64,000 nt of DNA from Onchocerca volvulus (Eukaryota > Nematoda > Chromadorea > Rhabditida > Onchocercidae). The stretch spans positions 7,440,001-7,504,000 of the forward strand of contig HG738137.1 of assembly GCA_000499405.2 (NCBI GenBank). Reading direction: 5' to 3'. A program made the translations under genes and the position numbers. Position 1 is the stretch's first letter; every line of letters begins with the position of its first letter. Of the stretch, positions 53,631 to 64,000 are shown piece after piece. Under the pieces are notes generated by a model. That model saw only the letters and a program-made list of their open reading frames with translations. It ran no database searches and was not told the DNA's origin.

Positions 53631-54295
53631 TTGGAATATAAATTTAATAATTCCTATTTCTTCCTTATGAGTGAAATTCAGCTTGATCATTTGACATCTC
53701 ATGTCATCTTAAACTGATAAGCAAAAACATCAGGCATGCGCATTGACAACATTCTAAGCTCTTTCAAACAAGACAGTAAAATAACGCGACAAGACAATGA
53801 CCGCGTAAAGGCCGTAAATTTTCTCTTTGAGACCAATATCGACAACAAGTATTCGTTTCAAGACCATTTTATCATTTAGATTTAATACAATTATTTTGGA
53901 TTGTTCACTTGAAATCAGTGATTTGTTAGTAGGAATTTCCCAGTAGAATTAGAAATTCATGAATGAATATCCAGTTCTCTATACAAATAAGAATAAGTTT
54001 TAAAGGAGGTTGCTGAATTTGACTTGTTAATATTTCCTATTACTAGTTACGATTTTCCTCTTAAATTTGTCATTTTTAAGCTATTACTACAGATCAAATA
54101 CTATTCAAACACTTTCCGCAAAAAGAACTGAAAAAATATAATGTAAAACTTCCTATTCATGGTTTTATCTTTGGGAAACCGTTGGTTTGTTTTAAGAAAT
54201 TTCAAGAAACTTAAAAATTTCAAGAAAATTTATATATGCAAATTAACGAAAGGAAGGCTTATCATTACGGATATAAGTCTCATTTCTTCTGCTGA

Positions 54296-56840
54296 ATGTA
54301 TTGTTTGTTATGGTATTTGCAAAGCTCCGTAGGCTTACTTGGAACAATGGTCGTAGGTACAGCAGCCAATTATCGATTGAAGGATTCGAAACAAAATTTC
54401 TTCCTCTCCCTTCTACTGCTGTCAATTTTTTTCACTGGTATTTTCATTTCTTCCCAATTTACTACCCTTATCTCTTTTTCCACCTTCTCCGGACAAAATT
54501 TACGATATCCTGGAAAAAGTCTTTTCCTCATATGATTTTTCATCCAACTTTTTTCATCCAAGTTCTTTCTCCAGTTGTTTTTTTACTTGCTTATTAAATA
54601 ATTATCCAATTTGATCTATTCACAGCTTATTATGAATCATTTTCTTTGTTACCTTCTGTCTAGAATGAATCTTATGAAATATCCTCCATGTTGACATTAT
54701 TTTTTTAAAGTACTTGAAACAGTTGTTGAATTCTAAATCAGTTTAATTCTCAAATCTCATCATATTTATCTCGTTAACATTTCATCCGTTACAAATCGCA
54801 GTTAGTGGGGAATCAAACGCATCAATTGAAAAACTAATGGAAACAGATAAAAGTACTGACCAATCAAATAGAAGTATTGACAGCGTTGTGACACTGAATG
54901 AAACAATTAATAGATCAAACGATATGGTAATTATTCTTTTTATTATTTCCAATCCTCTTTCTGATTTATCATACGTATTTTCAATTGTTTGACTAATCTA
55001 AATTTATCTTTTGAAGAATTAAAGTTTTAGTTTAATGAGACATTGAAAAAGAACATTTCCTCACTTTTTCGCTTACAATATTTGATTAAAAAAAAGAAAA
55101 AAAAAAAGAAAAAAAAACGAATTGAAATGTTAACATTTTATTAGTATAACAGATACGTTTACTTTTTGAATATTTTAGGCAGTTATGAGAAATTTACAAA
55201 TTACTTCTTGTCCAATTGAAATTCAATAAGAATAAAACAGAACTAGAGAATTTTTCACACTGATTGAACCACTTGCAACCGTCAAATCTTTGGACAATCT
55301 TTTCTAAACTAGATATCGAGTCTTACATCTCTGCAAACATGGGACAAAAAAAACTTAGTTGGAGATTAGAAATTAGTTTGACCGATTTTTCGGGTTGCAA
55401 GCAGAAGAAAACTTGCAGTTGATTATAATACTCAGAACGAGCAAAATACAGATTACCACGGCGAGAAGTGGCACTACTCAAAAATTCTGCATCGGGGGAT
55501 CATGTGTTTCATTTCTTCTTTTTATTTTTGTTAGTTTATTTTTTCTTATTTCTTATGAATATTTAATTACTGATAAAAAATGCAGTATATTAGCTTAATA
55601 TGCTAGCAGAAGCTTATGTAAACCGATAAACTTTGAAAATGAACAAATTTTGTCATTCGTTTCTCGAATGATTCAAAGAGTTGTCATTTAGCATCAGCGT
55701 AGCGAGGAAATATCTTTATCGCTAATTAATTAACTTTTAGATATTGTGTACCATATTTTTACGTTTAGCGAAATTTCGTCGAGTGATTCTGATTAATTAT
55801 ATGAAACAATATAAAAAACTTAATCCAAATGTTTACAAAATGTAGTGGGATTTCTGGAGTTCTTGTGGTTATTGAATCTTGCAAAAATTGGGAATAAATA
55901 CGAAATTTCGGCAAGAGAAGTGATAAAAATGATATACACATAAGCAGTTCAGTTCGAAATCTCCATATTTCCATCTAAAGATATCCTCCAATACTATCTA
56001 GTTCTATCTAATATCTACTTTTCACCTGTTTTTCAAATTCAAACTCTAAAACATGAAATGCTATAACTATTACTTTACAGATAATTTCAATTCCAAGCAT
56101 CATCATTCTTACATTATTTATCATATTTTTGAGCTATACATTGCGACAAAAAAACAACCATCAATCAAATAAAGTATATACGTCCGGAAGGTTATATTAC
56201 ATTTCTGATCGCTGGAAGAGAGTAATAGATGACTTCGATCAAAGAAAAGAGAAAAAATGATGTCAGTTTAATTTGTCATTATCTTCAGATTAATGCAATT
56301 GAATCAACAAAATAGTTTCAAAGAGGCAGAATCTGTAAAATTCACTAGATCAAAAAGTGACACTCAAACTAGTGCCAGTGAAGTAAAGCCACTCAGGTAT
56401 TTTTCCTATACTTCGATCAACAGGATTGATGGACGAGTACTGAATTCTCAAACTGATCAAAATTAGCTGCGTGTCAACGTTGCTTTTCCAAGCTTATTTA
56501 TTCAGAACTTTTCTCATTCCTGTGAAACTTGCTAATCAGAATTCAGGCTGGCAATGACAATGATTTTGACCATTTTTAATTTGTCACAAAGGATTCCAGA
56601 TGGCAGTAGTTCTGATTTTTACAGATTTTTCCATGTTTTACAATTCTTTTCATTCTTTTTTCTTTGCCATTTTTTATTTCATGAATTGGCATTCAGTGAA
56701 TTGTGATACAAATAATTTCAAGGAACATGTCAGAGGAAAGTGAGTTATCACGTTCCGTAATGGCGTCAACGTCGTCGGAGCGAGAGGATGAAAGCGGTTT
56801 GCAAAGAAAAAAATCATTGATCAAGAAAAAAAAGCATTGA
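54296..56840 (+). CDS. Unknown small glycosylated single-pass membrane protein
   Basis: No family recognised. Five exons keep one frame for 173 residues: 54296-54356, 54802-54926, 56081-56190, 56289-56396, 56723-56840. Exon 1 reads as a signal peptide (MYCLLWYLQSSVGLLGTMVV). Exon 2 is a 42-residue outer segment with four N-glycosylation sequons (Asn26, 43, 53, 57). Exon 3 carries the membrane span (63-83, SIPSIIILTLFIIFLSYTL). Exons 4-5 form a Ser/Lys/Glu-rich inner tail ending in polylysine (KKSLIKKKKH). That predicts type I topology. The last exon uses a TTTCAAG acceptor. Exons 2-5 are supported by matching splice phases; exon 1 fits in phase but is short, so the start is less certain. Intron 2 is long (1.15 kb). 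Confidence 0.55.
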
Positions 56841-58077
56841 CCTATATTTTTATGTAATTTTACTTTGCTTTCATGAATTTCTGCAATTAAAATCATTCCT
56901 GATTTGATTGATTGGGTTTCTCTTTTCTTATCACTGAATATTTGCAGATGATAAGCATACATAAAAATTAGTAGATAATTTTTACAAATGTTTTTATTAA
57001 AAACTATCATGAATACTGAAAAAAAAAAAGATTTAAGAAAACAAGATTTTTCGTATTATACTAAATTATTGAAATTTTTTCAGTTAGAAAATTCGAGAGT
57101 TCAATTTCTATTTTTTGCAAAAACTAGAAAATAATATTTCAAAAAATAAGAAATGGGTAGTGAGCTACTCCTGAAAGAAGGACTAAATTGATCGATTCAA
57201 CAAAAATTCGAAGCAGAAATATCGTCGACTTCTGCAAATTGAATATCAGTAATATAAGAATAGCATAATTCATACTGTTATTATTTTGATATTAAGATTA
57301 AGGAATGTTGTAGTATTTATTGCGGACCGTTTCGTGATAATTTGAAACAGTTGAACTGCCAATCATTGCTTGATATAATTCAAAAATTTGGGATTCAAAT
57401 AAATGTATTTTATTTTCATTATCCATCATTAAAATACAATAATAAATTATGGGCAGAAACACAAAAAAAGCAAAAAATATATTTACAAAACATACATTTA
57501 TTTGCCCATAATTTATTATCGTATTATATTGACTGATTGTGAAAAAAAATTCATTCCATTTGTGTAATTTTATTTAAAAAATATTTGCAATTATCAGTGG
57601 AAAGATCCTTATTTCTTCAAAAATTTTTAATATTTTTTTTGCAGTAGTTTTTACAATTGTTTATGCTCTTAGTTTATGTCTAAATAAGTTTACGATTCAG
57701 TTACTGTCAGGTCGTAATCACTGGTGTTGGTCGTGCTGGATAAATTAGTTGTTTCTTGAAAAATAGAACAGAGTAAATATGAATGCTCAATTTTATCTGG
57801 AAAAAATTGAAACTTTGTAGGAAATCCTGGAAAAATAGCTTGAAAATCAAAATGTTTGAATAGGCGGGCATCTGAGAGAATTTTAAGAAGCTTGATTTAA
57901 AGAAACCTTTGTTTTTTTCAGTCATCAGCATAAAGTTGTTTTCATGCTGGATTAAAGTTGGATTCCGTTTTTATGTTTTCTCGTCTTTTTTTTTTTCTTT
58001 TTGTAAAGGGGAAAAAAAAGTTCCGTTTCCTGATTTTTATGTTTTAATACCATTAATGCTAAATAGATACCTTAAAA
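56841..58077. other. Convergent intergenic region
   Basis: 1.2 kb between two unknown membrane-protein genes transcribed toward each other. It contains a 15-base perfect inverted repeat (57441-57455 and 57503-57517). The open frames here are AT-driven and I call none. Confidence 0.45.
57441..57517. repeat. 15-bp perfect inverted repeat
   Basis: AATAAATTATGGGCA and its exact reverse complement, 47 bases apart, both inside an AT-rich spacer. Confidence 0.75.
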
Positions 58078-60067
58078 TTACATTTCAGCAGTGGCGGTAT
58101 GGTTCGACTTTTTTTGTGATGCTTCCGTGATAGTAATTTCCGAGTCCGAACTGTAATAATTATTGGAAAGGTACTTTTTCACCAACGTATAATCAGATGC
58201 AGAATCACTCATCATGTTGAGATCGTCATCAGTATCAATATCCGAAAATGATGTGGTATAATTTGATCGAAGTTTTGTTATTGAATATTCCATCCCCAGG
58301 CCTGTTTTCAAACTGGCATTTGTTGTAGTTTCGGTTTGTAACATTAGTTCATTATCTTCAACTGATCCTACTTTATCTGCCGTTGATGATACTGTTTCCA
58401 TCAAATTCCTTGGTTCAATAACTGATATTGTGCTCATTGCAGTTGGCACTTCTGCAGTCATATCAGTTACGGTAATACCTGTTTCCAGAGACGGTAAACT
58501 GACAGGTATTGCTGATAAAAGTTCATTTGTTAACGGCTCCTCCAAACTTTTTGTCGTAACTACACATTCTAGAGAGGGCAAAATTTCCAAATGGCATTCG
58601 CTAGGGATTCGGTCTGAGAAATACTCTGATTTACTTCTTGTTTCTATTCTTGCTAGTGAATCATTCTTCTCAGTGATTGTCGAATCCTGTGTACTTTGTG
58701 ATTCCTGAATCTCTGAACTATTTTCTGCTCTGAAATTAGTTATGTCCGAATCCTGCGTTGAAGAAATTTTATCCAACTTTATTCCGGATATAGACATCTG
58801 GCTATCGTTTGCTGACAAATTTCGAGAATTTATACTCTCCGTTTTTTCAGTTTTTTCTTTCTGAAATACAATTTTGGAATTTGATGTAGATACGGCGGTT
58901 TGAATTTCCAGTGAATTTGTCTAAAATGTTTTATAAACATATTTTTAGTTACAAGTTCTCTTTTTCTACTTTCACTCTTTCTAATTTTCTTCCTGTCATG
59001 CTAGCATATTACTACAGCAAGTATTCTTAATATTTAGCGATCTTAAAAATTTTCGCAAATATTTTAATCGAAAACGGTTTACAGGTAACAGATTTCAGTT
59101 TCTATCCGTTTTTAATATTTCACACACATTATTCATCACGTTCTCATCCCGAAGCATATCACTTCCGGAAAAGAACATTCATGTCTTGTGAAGAAAGGAT
59201 AAAATCAACCTAAATTGATAGTTCAAGATTTATTCAGTGGAAGAGATAATTGATGAAAAAAGCCAAATGATATTTGGAAAGAAGCATGTAAAACAGGAAG
59301 CCAAGTTCGCATAGCCTACTTACTTCGACAGAATTCTTCGGACGAGTTTCACGCCAGCGAAATAAAAACCATATGAAAACAACGAATGTAACAACCAGTA
59401 CCGTACCGAATACAGTCATCGAACTGAAAGATCGAGATTCGACCACTTCTCTTTCTCAAGAATATAAAAACTAACAAATGAATCATTGAAAGCGATGATT
59501 TAGATTTCATTTAAAATTTGCAAATCAATGCATATTTCATTCATGATGCAGCATCGTTTATATTATAAAAATTTAAATTATCTCTTTGTTGCTTAGATAG
59601 AATGAATGATTGAACGAAACTTATGATGTTCTATCTAACGAGAAACATCTCATCTATCTGAATAGGATCAGCATTTTTTGCAGTAACGAATTTCATGAAA
59701 TTCTACTTTTCAAATTTTGATCAGAGATCGCATCTAAACGATGTCTCCCCAAACAATCCAATTTATTTCAAATTTTAAAAAGTAAAGCTTCAAAATTTGA
59801 TACCTGATCTCGAAATGAAATTTCGCAAACGGCTTCAAGTAATCGAAATATGCTGCCAACTGATCAACACACATTTTAAAATGAAATTGTTTACGCAATT
59901 TGCTGGTCTCTAGGAGCGCAAGGATCCAGCGATCAAGCCCTATAAGATTGAAAGTTGATAAGGATATGAGGTATTCGAATGGAGTTCTGGAGGTTTTGCA
60001 ATTATAATTTAGTTAAAGCATTTTTCATTTAATTTCGATCGGTACAAATTTTCATTCTCGCTTGCAT
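58078..60067 (-). CDS. Unknown single-pass membrane protein with long Ser/Thr-rich tail
   Basis: No family recognised. The secure parts are the last exon (58078-58920, 280 codons) and the membrane exon (59324-59423). A further upstream exon, 59804-59939, is open throughout and matches phase (LDRWILALLETSKLRKQFHF..), and a 22-base first exon with ATG at 60067 (60046-60067) would complete 366 residues. The start could instead be the internal ATG at about 59852. The span is about 56-74 (TVFGTVLVVTFVVFIWFLF), flanked inside by Arg (RWRETR). The roughly 290-residue tail is acidic and Ser/Thr-rich with SxxD/E clusters (DIDTDDDLNMMSDSASDY), so it looks like a phosphorylatable disordered region. It is head to head with FAAH2, about 50 bp apart if the first exon is right. 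Confidence 0.55.
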
Positions 60068-60100
60068 TTATCCGAAGGAAAAAAGTAATAAATGATTATT

Positions 60101-60105
60101 TACAG
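60101..60105 (+). other. Predicted trans-splice acceptor of FAAH2
   Basis: ATTTACAG ending at 60105, ten bases before the FAAH2 ATG at 60116, with no coding frame before it. Confidence 0.35.
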
Positions 60106-60115
60106 GCTACACAAC

Positions 60116-63100
60116 ATGTTAACAGCTATTGTAAGAACGTTTAGGCCGTTCTTCTTTGTCATTTCTCGAATATATTTCGCTTTCGTTTACTGTCTCTTTA
60201 CTTCCGTCTATTATTTCTTAGCGAGAGAAGTGGTCAGTGCACCGCGAAATAAACTGCTTATGATCAGTGCTACACGAGCTGCTCAAATGATCCGAAATGG
60301 AGAAGTAAGTTGTTTAGATTGCATGTTACTATTAACGATGAATAGATAATGGATAGAACATTATGCAGCTGCCAACTAGAAACAGACCTGTATAATCAAT
60401 TCGGTTACCTGCGCATTTAATTATCTACACATCGAGTTAAAGATTGTTGCAATAATGATTATTTCGAGCACTTTGATTTGTTCAATATGGTGTCTTTATT
60501 TTGCTTTTAAAGACGAAATAAATTCCAATCATATTAGAAGTCGTTGACTGCCATGAGCGGAATTATGTAATTAAAAACGGAATAGTGTGTCAAACTTCAT
60601 TTCACTTCATGGTCCCATAATTTTGATTTGCTTTTTTTTTTTATGTTGGACACAGATCGGGATACTTGTGGAAATAGATAATACCAATTAATATGCAAAA
60701 CAGTTAAAATTTACGATCACAATACGATTTCGCAAAGCAAAGCAGAATTAAACATTCGCATGTTCAGGTAACAAGTCTCAGCCTGGTTGAAGCTTATATT
60801 AAGCGCATCAAGGAAGTGAATGGGATAATAAATGCCGTTGTTCAGATGAACTTTAAAGAAGCATTATTAAAAGCTCAGAAAACTGATGAAATGTTACGAA
60901 ACCTTGACCGAGAAAGCGAAGAGTTCAAAAGTGTGCGTCTTTATATCACTTTTATTAGTTTTTGTAGAAGTACTAAGATTAAAACTTTGATGAGGTTTAT
61001 TTCAGTTTCATACATTATTCATTATGATTTGTATTGCTAACATTCTCAAGGTTAAGTTAATAAAATATTTGAAGAGAAAAGGAATTTTTACATTAAGGAT
61101 ATTCACATAGTAAACTTTATAAATAGCTGTTTGGATAAAATAAAATTCAAATGACAAATTAATCAACGTATCGATTGTTTTTAGCTCGCTGTGAGAAAGC
61201 CATTGCTCGGTGTACCTTTTACCTTGAAGGATTCCATAGAGGTAGATGGTTTATATTGTACTGTTGGAATATCTTATCGGAAAATGTCTGTAAGTAACAA
61301 AGATGCGGTCGTTGTGCAAAGGTTCTTTCATCTCAATAATTAGTTCGAATTCTTTCTCACTTGTAATCTTCATAATCTGAAAAAAAAAAATCTTTTCAAG
61401 TCCTATCTGTTATTATTTTCTACTTTTTTGCATAAGTTTCAATTGAACAACCAAACAAAAAGTAATGTGGCATCATTTCAATTATTTTATGCGGTCTTTT
61501 TACTTAAATAGTTCTTACTATATTTTTAAACTTTCTCTACTCATCCTTGCAGGATGAAAGATGCAGGTGCGATTCTTCTTGCAGTGACTAATGTTCCAGA
61601 GGTATGCATGTGGTGGGAATCAGTGAATGTCGTTTTTGGCCGTACCAAAAACCCATATGATAACAGACGAATATCTGGTGGTAGTAGCGGCGGTGAAGCG
61701 GCAATAATTTCTGCCGCAGGCTCAGTAATCGGAATTGGTAGTGACATCGCTGGTTCAATTCGTATGCCTTGTTATTTTAACGGAGTTTTCGGTCTCAAAC
61801 CAACTCCAGGTATGTTTTTATTGTTGTTCTATTTTGAGATATTGAAATATTTTACAAGATCAAATTATTTATCATATGGTAACTACAATATAAGATTCAG
61901 TTATACAAAATTCCAACTTCATGTGTCGCGTAATTAGCCTCAAAAACCATTAAGTCATGATTTTTAATATTCAATAATATTTTCTGTATTCTAAGAAGTC
62001 TCGATCATATTTAGGTATAATACCGCTGGAAGGACATTTGCCACATCTAAATGGATATCGCACTGAGAAAATGCTACTCATTGGTCCTATATGTCGTTAT
62101 GCAGAAGACTTATCTCTTTTGTTAAAGGTCTCTTTCACATTCTGGGTAACTTCGTCTGATAATTTTCGTTTCTGATGTTGTAGAATTTATTCGATGTTTT
62201 AATGATTTACATACAGGTTTTTGTGGGAAGTGAAGGCACAAATTTATTACAACTGGACACTCCATGTAATATGAAAAAAATACGCGTTTTTTACATAGAA
62301 GGTTTGAAGACGCCTTTGGTACAAGATACGAATGAAGAAAGTTTCCGAACGCTGAAGAAAGAGAGTAATTTTAATGATTGATTAGAAACACTAATTTTTT
62401 GTTGTGAACCAACGTTTGCATATTTATAAAACTGGTACGTGGATGTATTCCATGATGGAGGACGTAACTGCGCAAGTAATATGATATAGCATTAACTCGA
62501 TGTTTGCAAAATATAGCAACCCATATAATAAAAACTGTTTGAATTTCAGCCGATTAAAACATTAACATCCATAATTATCATAACACTGATTTCCATTTAT
62601 TTTTTTGCTGGGAGATTATCTTCTCCTTTATTTTCAGCTTTCGTTCTTCCTTCTTGTCTTCTGATATTCTTTTAAATGGAAGGATAAAGTGATGATGTTT
62701 TATCTTTTCAGTTTATTAATCTGATATGAATAATGAATTTGTAAAATTCAGATTTGAAATGTAAACTAAATGAAATGTTTTAGTTTTAGGCGGTTCGTTA
62801 TTTTGAAATTAAATATGATCTGTGTGCTATTCGAATAGATCCACCACTTATTCATTATGCGTTTGAATTTTTCCTAACAAGTATGGATGTCGCAAACGCT
62901 CCGAAATTTGCAATGCATATGACCGATTTAAAGGTAAAACTTAATTTTTTTTGTCCAGCTTTTTGAGCTGCTTTGTTATAATTATTTCACTTCTCCATTT
63001 TAATTGACACGCAAAAGAAATCATCAATCATTCTCTCATGTCATTACGACGTTCCTGAATAGTACACATATTCTGAAATATGGTCACTTTACATCAGACT

Positions 63101-63217
63101 AATAAATTAGTTTTCATTTTTCAAGCAAAAAATAAAAGAATTCTTTTTGCTTTGTTTTGTTTTTGTTTTTGTTTTGTTTTTGTTTTTGTTTCTGTTTTGT
63201 TTTTGTTTTTGTTTTGT

Positions 63218-63248
<31 letters not shown>

Positions 63249-63981
63249 GTTCTGTTTTGTTTTGTCTTTATTTTGTTTTGTTTTTATTTTTTTTTTGTTT
63301 TTTTTTTGTTTTTTTTTCGTTTTTGTTTTTTTGTTTTTTATATTTATCGCATTTGTAGATTAATATAAATTGTTTGGTTGAATTATTCAAATGGATAGTG
63401 GGCAAATCAGTACATACATTACCAGCTATTGTTACTGGAATTGTGGATGAACATTTTGCTCCATTCAATGAGGAACAGAAACAAAAGGTAATTTTAATGT
63501 AAATTTAATGCTGGTTATTGAAAAGTCTCTTAGAGTTTTTGAAAGCTTGCTGTAATTTATTAAAATAAGACTCAATACTTCATATGGTCATTCTTTATCA
63601 AAGAATGTTATATATCACCAACGGAAATATTATTTTTGTTCTGATTTTGCTAATCAATTTTTTCAGTTACGAAGTCAGCGAGATCGGCTAAGTCGAGAAA
63701 TTAAGGAACTTTTATCTGATAATGGTATCCTGCTATTCCCATCCTTTCCAACTGAGGCACCTTATCATCATCAACCACTCTTCACTCCATTAAATTTCTG
63801 TTATACTGCTATATGGAATACGTTGGCTCTTCCGGTTATGCAGTGTCCAATGGGTTTGAACACTCATAACATTCCACTTGGTGTACAAGTTGTCGGTGCG
63901 CCAGGATCCGATTCTTTGTTGGTAGCAGTGGCTCAGGATTTGGAGAAAGCATTTGGTGGCTGGAGACCTATGAATACTTAA
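60116..63981 (+). CDS. FAAH2: Fatty acid amide hydrolase, FAAH2 type (amidase signature family)
   Basis: A membrane-anchored serine hydrolase that cleaves fatty acid amides such as N-acylethanolamines. Nine exons give 530 residues (human FAAH2 532): 60116-60304, 60768-60932, 61185-61321, 61553-61809, 62015-62127, 62217-62360, 62790-62933, 63359-63487, 63667-63981. An N-terminal membrane anchor lies at about 12-36. The amidase triad is complete: Lys133 (GVPFTLKDS), Ser208 (SGGSSGGE) and nucleophile Ser232 (GSDIAGSIRMP), with the same spacing as human FAAH (75 and 24 residues). CMWWESVNVVFGRTKNPYD and the ending GGWRP match FAAH2. Oddity: after exon 6 the homology demands a junction after Lys-Lys at 62360, but the nearest GT is four bases later, which would shift the frame and stop five codons on. 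The gene is either spliced non-canonically, mis-sequenced or disrupted. Confidence 0.9.
63146..63340 (+). repeat. (TTTTG)n low-complexity tract
   Basis: About 190 bases of nearly pure T with regularly spaced G, in the FAAH2 intron between exons 62790-62933 and 63359-63487. It ends about 20 bases before the acceptor of exon 63359 and produces spurious Phe/Cys/Val open frames. Confidence 0.9.
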
Positions 63982-64000
63982 TATATTCTACTATGAGTGA

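Larger units (their letters stand above)
52442..54295. other. Intergenic region, one possible orphan exon
   Basis: About 1.85 kb between NXT1 (minus) and an unknown membrane protein (plus), so both promoters lie here. It has a plus-strand open frame at 52624-52896 (listed apart), a tandem 20-base repeat at 53580-53630, and a plus-strand open frame of 71 codons at 53044-53259 with no recognisable features. Confidence 0.4.

Noticed and set aside
63080..63368. Three overlapping Phe/Cys/Val open frames
   Set aside because: They are translations of the (TTTTG)n tract in a FAAH2 intron.

Overview
The window is AT-rich nuclear DNA from a nematode. Its genes carry many small exons joined by short introns, with TTTCAG-type 3' splice sites, and several start codons sit directly behind a splice-acceptor-like motif with no upstream coding exon, as expected for spliced-leader trans-splicing. 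The S-adenosylhomocysteine hydrolase and CCT-theta read like Caenorhabditis proteins but are clearly diverged from them. A filarial or related spirurid (clade III) parasite is my best guess; that is inference from composition and gene style, not proof. All exon models here were made by eye from splice sites, reading-frame continuity and remembered protein families. No search was run.

Layout. 1-1739: sequence 3' of the TOR gene, no secure gene. 1740-22575 (-): the complete TOR kinase gene, 47 exons, 2,505 residues. 24445-27707 (+): a type II Golgi membrane protein of the GOLM1/GOLM2 kind. 29092-32801 (+): CIAPIN1/anamorsin. 34022-35172 (+): DDA1, a small CUL4-DDB1 ligase subunit. 36092-39716 (-): a single-pass membrane protein I do not recognise. 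40027-40480 (+): a small secreted Ala/Thr-rich protein. 43333-47473 (+): CCT8. 48074-51190 (+): AHCY. 51667-52441 (-): NXT1/p15. 54296-56840 (+) and 58078-60067 (-): two further unrecognised single-pass membrane proteins. 60116-63981 (+): a FAAH2-type fatty acid amide hydrolase.

The recognised genes are unrelated housekeeping functions (growth signalling, Fe-S assembly, ubiquitin ligation, chaperonin, methyl cycle, mRNA export, lipid amide turnover), and nothing shows an operon. The least explained content lies between 36 and 60 kb: three fast-evolving, single-pass membrane proteins with Ser/Thr-rich tails plus a secreted Ala-rich protein, interspersed with conserved genes. One pair of them shares an intron position, phase and flanking residues. 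Two inverted copies of a dispersed repeat, several hairpins and an odd splice donor in FAAH2 are the other items to check.
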